DNA of 64,000 nt from Utricularia gibba (taxonomy: Eukaryota > Streptophyta > Magnoliopsida > Lamiales > Lentibulariaceae). How positions within the stretch are numbered: the stretch's first letter is position 1; every line of letters begins with the position of its first letter. The position numbers and the translations under genes were made by a program. The notes below the pieces were generated by a model that saw only the letters and a program-made list of their open reading frames with translations, was not told the DNA's origin and searched no databases. Shown here piece by piece: positions 1-10,615 of this stretch. The DNA lies in assembly GCA_002189035.1 (NCBI GenBank), contig NEEC01000019.1:1674001-1738000 (forward strand), in the 5' to 3' direction.

Positions 1-2436
1 CGACCGATTCTACTCCGGCGGCGCTACCTCCGTTGTCTCCGAGCCTCTCCGCTTCCTTCACCAGCAAGAGAAGACGCTCCGGTATTTTCCCATTTCATCC
101 GGTAAGAAGAATTGCTACAGCTTTCCTACGCCTGCTGCCGGGGGTCGATTCTTCCTCCGGACTTTCTTCGTCTACGACAATTACAACGGCAAGTCGCACA
201 CGCCGTCGTTTGACGTTTCTGTCGAGAGTACGGTAGTGTTCTCGTGGCGGTCACCGTGGCCGGAATCAGCCTCTCGCTCCGGCGCTTACTCTGATCTCTT
301 CTTCTCCCACGATGATTCCTTTGTCGATCTCTGCTTATACAGCATTGCTACCGACGCCCCGGTGATCTCTTCAATAGAATTGACGCAAGTTGACCCTAAT
401 GCCTACCCTTTTGACGATTCCAGAAATTCCAGCAGCTATATTTTGGTCAATTATGGAAGATTTTCCTCTGGTTCGAATGAATGGGGTCCTGGGTTTACAA
501 ATGACACCGACAATTTCGGCCGTTCCTGGCAATCTGATTATGATTTCCGTGTATCAGCAGCGGGTATGACAATCAAAGCAATTTCAGCGTTAAAGAATGT
601 AGGCAATATCGAAAGAAGCCCAAATTTTTTCCCAGAAATGCTCTACAGCACTGCACTTACCGCGCTTAATGGCGGGGCATTGGAGTATGAGCTGCCTGTG
701 GATGCAAAGGTTGATTATTTGATGTGGTTCCACTTTGCAGAAATCGATGTGAGTGTAACCATGGCAGGCCAGAGAGTGTTTGATGTACTTGTTAATGGCC
801 AGAATGTTTCTAGGGTAGATGTGTTTAAGGAGGTTGGAGGTTTTGCAGCTTATGATCTTCCCTACGTTGTCAAGAACTTGAGCAGTTCAACTCTGAGTGT
901 GCGACTGGAGCCAGTAATCGGCTCACCGGTGATATGTGGGCTTGAAAATTATGCCATTGTGCCTATTGATCCTAAGACAGCTCCTGAACAAGGTACACGA
1001 ATACTCTTTTCTATCATGCTCTACTGAGCGTATCCTCCAAAGCGAATGCACACATTTGTAGGAGAAAAGTGGAACCTTTTATAGCTCATTCTGGTCCTTT
1101 TCCAGTTGCTGCCATGAACTCGTTGAAGGCCTCGCTTCAGATTCCTGATAGAATGGGATGGAATGGGGATCCCTGTGCACCGTCCGCTTGGGACGCATGG
1201 GAGGGAGTAACATGCCATCCTATACGGGAAGATGAGTCTGCTCTTGGGGTATCTCAAATGTTGGTGTCCTGAAAAAACCACTTGGGGTTCTCGAATTTAA
1301 TGCCTGATTCTTTTGTCTTTGTAGTCCAATGCAATTTACATAGTTTCTGTTTGGCAGAGATCTTGGTAGCCAGGGGCTGAAGGGTTATATCAGCAACCAA
1401 ATCGGGTTGTTGACAAACTTGGTAAGCCTGTAAGTATTGCAAATTCTGCTTTAAATCCCTCAGTCTATGAAGTTCTTCATGACTCCCTCTTATTCAAGTG
1501 CAGGAACTTGAGCTCCAACTCTTTAGGAGGAGATATCCCCGCAGGTTTAGGTCAAACGTCACTCGTGAAACTGTGAGATCTCTCTTCTTGCCGAATGCAT
1601 ATTATCTCAATGGGAAAGTATGCCAGATATTGCTGCTTTTTTTAACTACCCATAATGTCAGCGTTTTCTGTTGAACCAAAACCGCTAGAGAGTCGAGAGA
1701 TCAGTGTATTAATTTCTCCTCCTCTGTGACAGTGATTTGTCGAACAACAGATTCAAAGGGTTCATACCTGAAAGCCTTGCCTCTTCAAATTTGCAACTGG
1801 TGTACGTATGGACTCTTTTTTTGAAAGTCTACCCAAGAACAGCCACTCTGTTTCATGCTCTTTTTTCCCATCTCAGTTGACTCTTTTATCTCAGGTTTTT
1901 GCATGGTAACTTACTCGAAGGCCGAGTTCCAGAAGGGCTTTACTCGATCGGGCTGCACGGTGGAGCCATAGAGTAAGCCACAGGATCACCATTCTAGCTA
2001 TCAAACTGAGTCTACCCTTCTAATTCTCCAACATCAACAGCATCTCCGGCAACAAGGCATTGTGTGGCGTACCTCCGCTGCAGGATTGCCCCTTTTTCTG
2101 GGGCAAAGACGGAGTGTCCACAGCCGGCAAAATCGGCATCACCGCCGCGTCTGTACTCACCCTTTCTGCAGCTGCCGCACTTGCATACTGTTTCTACATC
2201 AGGAAAAGGCGAAGGGACTATGATTTCGGCCTCCCCCACGAGCTTGTCTGTAAGTACAATTCTAGATTCAGCCTCAGATTCGTCATGATCTGCAAATGCT
2301 CAATTCTTCCCGGGTTTCTCCGGCAGCTCTTTCTTCAAAGAGGTTCAAGTATCAACGCCAGAAATCCCTGATGGATCTGGAAATGGAGAGTCAGCATGCC
2401 AAGGGATTGTTCATTCCACCACAGGCCTCGAACTGA
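1..2436 (+). CDS. RLP4: RLP4-like receptor protein: malectin-like + LRR + TM, no kinase (5' partial)
   Basis: The reading frame is already open at base 2, so the N-terminus and signal peptide lie outside the window. Inferred exons: <2-992, 1106-1259, 1358-1429, 1504-1572, 1733-1801, 1895-1972, 2041-2249, 2327-2436, giving 583 residues. Exon 1 encodes a malectin-like ectodomain (LRTFFVYDNYNGKS near the start). Exon 2 carries the pre-LRR segment (DRMGWNGDPCAP). Exons 3 to 6 carry about three leucine-rich repeats. Exon 7 carries a CGVPP cap and a hydrophobic helix (ASVLTLSAAAALAYCFYI) followed by KRRR. Exon 8 gives a short basic tail (KRFKYQRQKSLMDLEMES) and then a stop. No kinase follows. This architecture and tail match Arabidopsis RLP4 (At1g28340), a plasma-membrane receptor-like protein. 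All exon junctions keep frame and use GT-AG. A ligand cannot be inferred from the sequence. Confidence 0.92.
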
Positions 2437-3008
2437 CACATCCCAAGCCACGAACACTGCTGTCCCTGCATCAGCTTAGGTTTGCAAGACACACACACAG
2501 CTCTGATAGCTTCAGCATTCGTTTCTGTAATTTCAGGTTAACATTCCTGTAATTTCAAAGGGTGGGCCACATAGTTAATAGCAAAAGCCCGGTAATGAGG
2601 ATGGGCCCGACTACGCGCGGCCCAAAATGTGGGGCCCCAATTCCTTGGAAAAAACGATACATGCATCTACTGACTTACTCCATTTGAAAATTAGGGCATC
2701 GGACCGGTGGGGCTCACTGTTCCTGCGGGCCCCACTCTTACATCTTCATGAACAGAATATCACAACGTCTACAGTAGTTTTTAGGATCCGAATCCAATTT
2801 AATCTGTTCAACTGGATTTCATGTGTACTTTTAAATGGATTTTATATATATAGTTGTTATACTATTTTATCAATAAACAAATGTTTTACAAAACTATGAT
2901 AAAATATTACTAATTAGATATTTTAAAACTCATATTTTATCTTGGTTTTATCAAATCATTCAATTTATAAAACATTTGTTTTAAAAATATATATTAAATA
3001 TAATATTA

Positions 3009-3014
<6 letters not shown>

Positions 3015-3050
<36 letters not shown>
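3015..3050. repeat. (AT)18 microsatellite
   Basis: An uninterrupted run of 18 AT dinucleotides lies inside a strongly AT-rich block of about 600 bases. It is a likely length-polymorphic marker. Confidence 0.95.
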
Positions 3051-3053
<3 letters not shown>

Positions 3054-4582
3054 TATATATTTATATTTAAAATCAAAAAACTAAATGATTATTCTTGAAA
3101 ATTTTTAAAATCTATTTCTATTTTTCAAAAATAAATATAGTTTTGTTTTAAAACAATTTTAATTGGAAAAATAATATCAAAAACACTTTTAAAATGATAC
3201 TAAAAAATGATTTTTTGAAAAGTAATGAGTTTATTACTTTTAATTCTTATTTATATTTTTTAAAAAATAAAAACAGTTTTAAAAAATTTTACAGAACATT
3301 AATTAAATCTTAACCATGTAATACATGTTTATCTAAATAAAAATAACTCAAATATGTTATTAATTATACTATTGTATCAAATACAATTTAAAGTCATTAG
3401 TTAGCATGAGGTTGGCTGAGAATTGGGATTGCATTGTTTTGAAATCATGGATGCAATTTGAATAGATCTCCTTTAATTCTAATTATTGAATTGGGTTCAA
3501 TTCATTTGAGAGTGATGGATGCATGATGGAACTGGAATTGATTCATGATGCACCAACCTTGATAAAGAACTCCTGTGGTGCACATGCCTGAATTCCCACA
3601 TTCAAAAGCATACACAACTTTATTAGAGATGAAGTGGTCGCTGATCGCAAACAAAAGGGGCTTGAAAAGGGGGGATGGATGATCCGATCCCATCCGCCTG
3701 CTTTTCACATCCGTCCCCATCCCGAGCCCACGCCCGACGGCGACCAAACACCGTGAACCCGAGTGCTTGTTTCTGTGGTTCATGTCCTTCAGAAGATAAA
3801 TGAGTACTGACAAGTTGCACCAGATATGATGAGATAAGTTGCAGGATTGGATTAGGGTTGGCATTGCAACCCTGTTTTAATGGAGGATCTGTCACGGGAT
3901 TGGCCTACTGGGTGGTTTTGCCTGATCTCAAGGCATGTATCATGTCTGAAATCTGAATCCCAGTTGTGGATCTCAAGGCAACGTGATACACGGGTTAGTG
4001 AAGCTCATCCAATTTGAGATGTGGGTTTTGGAAGCTGAGAACGAGCCCACAGCATTAGTCTCCCAGCTATCTGTTTTTTCTCTTTTTTTTTGTGGGTTGT
4101 GCAACAGCAGAAGATAAGCATCATTTCAATTCAAACCCTGATCCTCAAACCACCGAAGCAGATAAATAAATGGGGGAAATGGATGGATGGATAGAGCCCC
4201 CCGTCTCCAGATACTGACTTTTCTCAACCTGGTTTCTGCAATAAAAGTGGAGCAATCGCACAAGCAAAAGTGCATGAATCTTTGTCCACACATCTTGCAT
4301 GGAATTTATTTCAGTAGGTCATTCTCCGCTTCTGAGTTCAAAAGCTGAAGCTGTAGGTACGCCCAAATAAATACAGCAAGCCATCATCCAGCACCCCTAC
4401 TGTTCCGTTGGATAGCAGAGACTGTGGAACAGGAAAAACACTGCTCAGATCAAGACAATCAATCAACCCTGAGGATTACAAGCTCATGGAGGGCATCGCT
4501 TTCTGAAGCATCACATCCATCTACGTTGTGTGCGGAGCCGGAGAATTAATTAATTAAGTTAAGTATCCACGCAAATGGAGGC

Positions 4583-4634
4583 ATTATTGATGCCTGTGTG
4601 TGTTCATGGCTGAACACACAGTAGGAGCAATAAT
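4583..4634. repeat. Short imperfect foldback
   Basis: Two 24-base arms (4583-4606 and 4611-4634) face each other across a 4-base loop. The inner ten base pairs (TGTGTGTTCA with TGAACACACA) are perfect and the outer seven are also perfect, separated by about five mismatches. It could be a transcribed small hairpin or chance. Nothing in the sequence shows expression. Confidence 0.5.
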
Positions 4635-5843
4635 TGATGGCTCCACAGCCAGGCCACTGGAGAAGAATTGTCAACAGAGAGAGTGGTTTTCCATGCAACC
4701 AAAAAGCAACGTGCCCGTCAGCTTTTCCCATCCCAAGTTGATGGTTTTTGTGGTTGCTGCCCCACCATATCTATCATGCTCTCCATCCTGTTCAAAATCT
4801 CCACCACCACCTCCAGTTTTTACCGTCACCATTTTTGATGCTGTTGCAGAATCAAGTCTCAAGAGCAACCCCACAGAAGGAGGTGAAATCATTTTCCAGA
4901 ACAAATAGATTCTTTAATCATAAGATGAATTCCTGAAGCAGGAGATGAAGCAAAGAATTTTCGTTTTTGTTTTTTTTTTTAATAATGTGGGGATTATAAT
5001 ATTGTACCTCCAAAAATCCATAAGAATCTAGGTGACAAATTTTTCATAAATTGTTTACATTATCTACCTGTCAGTATGCGTTCCAGGCTGTGGCTGTGGT
5101 TCGTAGGCTTTTTATGCACACCACAAACGTGGGCCCCCGGCCCCACTCCCCACAAATAATTTCCCCAATTTGCTTCCATCTCCAAATATTTTATTCCTAA
5201 TTTTCTTTCCAGCTACACAACACGTCAAACGCATTGAACCAAATTAATAAAAAAATATCCAAAAAATAAATAATGGTTGCTTATGGGTTGATCCCAAGTC
5301 AAACCCAAAGCCAGCCCGAGTGAATGAAAATTTTGGTAATTTTTTACTCACCTCACATTTGGTACATGGGTTTACGAAGGTTTTCAGATAAATTTAATAA
5401 TAAACCCACGTTTGATACATGATTTTTATTCGCATCTTCACATTTTTCCCCAATGTGTGTATAACCAATTTTTTAAATGATAACGACTATAAATCAAGCC
5501 ACCATATGATATATGTGTAAAAAAAGGTCACGTCTCTACTAACAATATCTCAAATTAGGTACAAACGAGATAGAACTCATGTTTAAATAAATTGATCCTA
5601 TTAATTTTGTATGTATAATAAGAAAATGTAAAATTGTATGAAGTAAATAATAGAAACAAACATTATAGTACATGATAAAAAATATAGTACAATAATATGA
5701 TGTATTATAACAATTTGTATAATAGAAGATTATTCGGAAGGTGGGTGATGAGGTGGCGGTTTAGGAAAACAGGATGCAGAAACCGGCATACTGTTTTATA
5801 CTTTTCCTTCCCCTCCACCAACTCCATCACTCGTTTTGTTGCT

Positions 5844-5871
5844 GATGGTGATGGCGATGGCGATGGCGATG
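5844..5871. repeat. GATGGY hexanucleotide microsatellite
   Basis: About four and a half tandem copies of GATGGT/GATGGC are seen in non-coding sequence. Confidence 0.8.
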
Positions 5872-6206
5872 TGGTGGTCACTCACTTGACAGGTGTGTGT
5901 GTTGTGTGTGCATTTAATACCTCATAACTCAACCCCCTGCACACCACTCCCACTCCGACTCCAACTAGCAACCGTTTCTTTTCTTTATTAGGTAATAACG
6001 TACGCCCCTCCTGTATCATTACCTTCCCTTGTTGTACGTTTTTCTTGTTTTTTTACCAAACAAAGTAACCCTGTTTAATTCTCCTTTTTCAAAATACGGA
6101 TAGTGACTCTCTATTTATAATTTTTAATTGAAAAAAAATCATTTTTTAATTCAAAATGTTTGGTATATTTTTATTTTATGGTATTCCGATACAAAAAAAA
6201 ACTCAT

Positions 6207-6289
6207 TGCCACAACTATTATACGTTCTCCTTTCTAATACCTAATTATGTAATCAAAAAAGGAAAGGAAAATGAATGTTAGTTGTGGCA
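6207..6289. repeat. Inverted repeat with 28-base arms
   Basis: The left arm (6207-6234) begins TGCCACAACTA and the right arm (6262-6289) ends TAGTTGTGGCA. The outer 11 base pairs are perfect, with scattered mismatches inward and a loop of about 27 bases. The arm length and loop fit either a young small-RNA hairpin or the remnant of a miniature inverted-repeat element. No target-site duplication was established. Confidence 0.5.
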
Positions 6290-6689
6290 GTTGATTTTGA
6301 CAATTTTTGGCTGAAATGACATAAAATGAGTTCATTGGTAAACTTGTTGACTAGATTTTACATAAATTAAAGTTTTGGATTATAAAATTAAAATGGATAA
6401 AACATTATGACTTAAAAAACAATGATTCCCTTTTTAATTTATAAAGTATAGCATGTTTGTTTCATAAACTTAAATAAATTCAAAAACTTGTTTTACTTAT
6501 TCGCTTGGAATACGTATATCAAATATATTATAATTTTTAATTAACGTGTGTGTTTAAGTATATAATTAATATAATTGTCAAAACAAGTCATTGGGTGTGT
6601 GCTTTAGTGGAAAATACTGCACAATTTGTGAAGAACGTGCTGCGCATTATTTTGTTTTATATGCGTAAGTTCCAACCTAAAATGGGACA

Positions 6690-6900
6690 CCAAGTCTACG
6701 GTTTTGGATAGCATGCAGCTTGTATTGTGAATGTCGCGGAGGGTCGCTATCGCGCCGTGCCCTATCGCTCCCAACTGCTATGCCGACACCGACGATTTCT
6801 AGGGTCGGGCCGGCTCCGACTACAAACCCGGATCTATGGAAACAATACACAACTGGTTGCGGACACGTCGCACGTGGGTAGGACACCGGACACGCTTATT
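6690..6900. other. GC-rich, CpG-rich island in AT-rich DNA
   Basis: About 200 bases are much richer in GC and CpG than the flanks, which are poly-A/T-like. No domain, rRNA or tRNA signature was recognised on either strand. It could be an inserted fragment or the core of an unannotated non-coding transcript. Confidence 0.35.
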
Positions 6901-8233
6901 TGTGGGAATGGAATATGCGACAATCGACAACTCGAAGAACACGATAAATAATAAAGTAGTAATTTAGTGGGGGAGGAGAATATGTTCGTTCGTGTTTGAA
7001 AGAACAAGTATACGGTCTGGCGTCCCATGCTCCAAATAGCCTCATATGCCCATCAACTTCAATGGTCTTTTCACAATAACAATGCAACATTAGAAGGATT
7101 GAACGTTCGAAACGAATAATATAGTATAATTAAACAAACATGAATGCTGTAAAATTTGAAAATGATGTAAATAAGTTGTCTGGAATAACGTTTTAAGGGT
7201 GTGGATGTGGTGGCACTGGCCTGGCGCCCCAATTCCTTGTTATCCCTGCAGCCACCTTCAGTAGCGGCAACAGGCTGAGCCTAGGGAGCCCCCCACTAGC
7301 CCTGCGCTCGCCCAGCATGTGGATGGATCGGATCAAAGGATACAAAGGATACGGGGGTGCCACTGTTTTCCCTTTTTTTCATTCTTACCAGAAAGAAACA
7401 AAACCAGTGTCTTATTCCTCGCAGACATGCGTTTAAGACAGACTAATGCATGTCCGAACAAGTTGGACCTGATGTGGAGCAGGGTCGTGTAATCATTAAT
7501 CCCCATTCCGAATAAAATAATTTCCAGTTGGTTTTGAGGTCACTTTTTGAGATTTCCATTTTGAAGGTCTGGGAATCCGGTCCCCAAAAGGGATAAAAGA
7601 AAGGAGTACAGTGCAGAAAGAAGGAGATATTCTCGGGGCCAAATGAGAAATACAACAAATAGGGATCGTCTAGGGATCTGCATGTACTTGAGGATAACAT
7701 AAAATAATACCCTAATCTCATCCTCTCCCCATAGGAAATCCTCCAAAATAATGCATACTATATAGTTTTTGGGCCACAATATATACACACCCATGTGGTT
7801 TCTCAATACCAGGGATTAAATATTTAATTTAATGCCACAATTGTTGTGGAATTTAATATGGGAAGGAAGAAGAAGAAGAAGAAGAGAAGGATTGGTCTGG
7901 TCCATAGCTACCTTTCTAGACCTGTGCAATGACACTGTACCGCACTTGCGCTCTGTATTGAGATGAGGTGCCATGTCATCCATCCATACATACATGGATA
8001 CATGTTGGCCATGTGGCATGACATCCCTAGGAGCCCGACCCCTGCGTTCACGAGCAGCCGGGCAGCCATTGGCGTTCCCAGAGAGCAGCGCCCCGTACGC
8101 TGTTTCCCCTAAGCTCAACAATTTCCCACCAGACGATCGCTCGCTTGTGGTAAGTAATAATTGCGATTCCTATGCTGCAGCTGCGCCGCACATGACTCGC
8201 TATCAATAACTAGTGAATTCAACTCACTCAGCG

Positions 8234-8251
8234 CCCCCCCCCCCCCCCCCC
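8234..8251. repeat. Poly-C tract (C18)
   Basis: Eighteen consecutive cytosines are seen. Long G/C homopolymers are prone to length error in sequencing, which matters because several genes in this window seem to lack one base in shorter G/C runs. Confidence 0.9.
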
Positions 8252-9653
8252 GGTCTCTGTACTTCCAACAGCACCAGTTTTGTGTTCAGAACGACGTTGA
8301 TTTATGCGGGCTGCGCCAATGGGAGGGCGCCGCGTCTTACTCGGCTTGGTAAAAGTATTATTAAGCCCTATGGAATTATTCCTGTCGTTTCTAAGACAAT
8401 AATTCGGTTTCTTTCAAGTAATCAATACTGCAGTTACATTCGCCAGCATGGCTGCATGGCTCCTCCTCCCCGGAGTAGTATATGGCGGGGTGGGGAGACG
8501 GGAGACACACAAAATGTGTCGGAAAAAGTATGTATTGGGTTCATTCCTTTTGGAGACGGACTCAGGATCACTGGTGTTGCTCTAGTTGGTGTCATTGAAA
8601 CGTAATAGGCTGGCTGACTGCTGGCTCTGTCTTGTGTTCTGATGATCTAGCATTTTTAACTCGATAGGGACCGGGATGGGATGGCTGTGGTTTAGGGTTC
8701 CGATGTGGCGTAGGAACACAAGAAGACAGTGACCATCATCATCACAGCAACAGCCAACAATGTGAGATTGGGATTTTCCCTTTTGGATGTGACGCTTCGA
8801 TCCCATGTTAGATACGGATGATGAGTTGAGTGGTGGTTCGAGCATTGCAGCTCAGCTACACAGACAGAGGAGAGAAGGAGGGTAAACGAAAAAGGCTGGA
8901 GGCCGCCATACTGACTACACGAGCCAGACAGACAGCAGAACTCAGGAGGGTGGGGGTGGGGAGTCGACGAACGCTACTCATTAAACAAAGCCCATCTCCG
9001 GGGCCACACCCATGTGCATATTTTTCCCATCAGTTCAAGTGAAATTCAAATTCCCAGAGGGGAAGAAGAAATCCCCTCTGCTCGAAAATTAGGGTTACGC
9101 GACTGCTTATTTCTTCTGGGTATCATCTCGGAAGCCGTCGCGGGGTGAAAGCGATGCTTCTGGCTGCTCGCGCTGCTCCACAAGCAATCGGATAAGTAAA
9201 CCGAAACAGGAGCCATTCCTGACCGGTTCTCAGGTCAAGTCCTCGCCGTGAGAGACACAGCTGAGGTGGAGGGGGACACAGTGAATAACTGAATTTCCGA
9301 ATATTTAAATAAATAAGAAAAAAAGGGAGCTGTCTTTTTCGTTCCGACGCGTTTGTGTCTTTAACATATATAAATATTGGAATTTTTAAATAGTATTCTG
9401 AAAATTAATTAAATAATATAATAAAGGAATCGAAGCTAAAAAATACAAGACAGATGACGAGGTGAATTTTGTGCGTATTAAAAAAAAGGAGATTTTTATT
9501 TTTAAGGAGGAACAGGGGTTATATATAATAGATACAAATTATATGCAGAAAATGTGGTGGCACGGCTTTCCAATTTCGACGGCTGATCCAACAATTTCTG
9601 CTTTCTTTATCGGCTTGCTGTTTTATGCTGTGCGAGTTGGTTTTTGCTGAAGG

Positions 9654-10615
9654 ATGCAAGGGACATACGGCTACGAAACTTCGTCTATCGAATCCCCGTC
9701 GGTAGCGCCGGCGTCGGTTTTGATGTCGGAGAAATCGCCGCCGCGGAAGACGCCGGAAGACTCCGATACTCGGAAGCTACCGTCGTCGAGATTCAAAGGA
9801 GTTGTTCCTCAGCCCAACGGCAGGTGGGGTGCTCAAATCTACGAAAAGCACCGCCGCATTTGGCTGGGAACTTTCAACGATGAAGACGAGGCTGCCAAAG
9901 CTTATGACACGGCGGCGCAGCGGTTCCGTGGACGCGACGCGGTTACTAACTTCAAACCTCTGGCGGCGGACGAGACGGAGATGGTGTTTCTGAACTGCCA
10001 TTCCAAGGACGAGATCGTGGATATGCTGAGGAAACACACGTACCACGATGAGCTTCAACAGAGCCGGAAGAACTATGGGTTGAAATACGTGTCCCATGGA
10101 CACGGCGATCCGTCGGCGGAGGAGTGCCACGAAGAGCTTTTCGAGAAAGCGGTCACCCCTAGCGACGTCGGGAAACTTAATCGCCTGGTGATTCCTAAAC
10201 AGTACGCTGAAAAGCACTTCCCTTTGCAGATTGGGAATAATGGGAACACTTCGAAAGGGATTCTTTTGAACTTTGAAGACATGACCGGAAAAGTGTGGAG
10301 ATTCAGGTAACAATTTGATGATCTGGTCGTATTTCTCAAACTTTTGAATTAGATTTCAGTCATGCGTGGTAATAACCTTCAGATCATTTCTTCGATTGGT
10401 TCAGATATTCATACTGGAACAGCAGCCAAAGCTACGTCTTGACCAAGGGGTGGAGCCGATTTGTGAAGGAGAAAGATCTACGGGCGGGGGACGTCGTGAG
10501 CTTCCGACGATCGACGGGGCCTGAGAGACAGCTCTATATCGACTGGAAGCCGGGAAGGAACGTCGAGAACAACCGTCGCATTCAGCCAGTTCAGATGATG
10601 AGGCTGTTTGGGTGA
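9654..10615 (+). CDS. RAV/TEMPRANILLO-type AP2-B3 transcription factor (tail frameshifted)
   Basis: This is a nuclear DNA-binding factor of the RAV family; the family's AP2 domain binds CAACA and its B3 domain binds CACCTG-like sites. Exons 9654-10306 and 10405-10615 encode 287 residues. An AP2 domain spans about residues 45-100 ([36 protein letters not shown]). A B3 domain begins near residue 160 ([20 protein letters not shown]) and continues across the intron (WRFR, then [20 protein letters not shown]). The frame stops at MMRLFG, exactly where the family's RLFGV repression motif should be. The next bases, read one frame over, give VNIF and a conserved-looking tail ending CSKKHRIINVL at 10744-10746. 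One G is therefore missing after TTTGGG. RAV1 and TEM1 in Arabidopsis lack introns, so the 98-base GT-AG intron inside B3 is notable. Confidence 0.92.

Larger units (their letters stand above)
2437..9653. other. Gene-poor intergenic stretch, 7.2 kb
   Basis: I see no supported protein gene here. Bases 2800-3400 and 5200-6650 are very AT-rich. Open frames at 3502-3895, 4600-4908, 7443-7806 and 7973-8605 lack recognisable domains, are uneven in composition or use non-ATG starts, and are treated as chance. Small structures within it (microsatellites, two foldbacks, a poly-C tract and a GC-rich island) are listed separately. The last kilobase before the RAV gene probably contains its promoter and leader. 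Confidence 0.6.

Noticed and set aside
3502-3895. Overlapping minus-strand frames in the gene-poor stretch
   Set aside because: No domain, no splice support and frames overlap each other; likely chance.
4600-4908. 102-codon plus frame with a proline run
   Set aside because: Both strands are open here and neither shows a known motif.
8213-8605. 130-codon frame across the poly-C tract
   Set aside because: The proline run is only the homopolymer translated; there is no domain.
9777-10313. 178-codon minus-strand frame opposite the RAV gene
   Set aside because: It is the antisense of a strongly conserved AP2-B3 coding region and shows no domain of its own.
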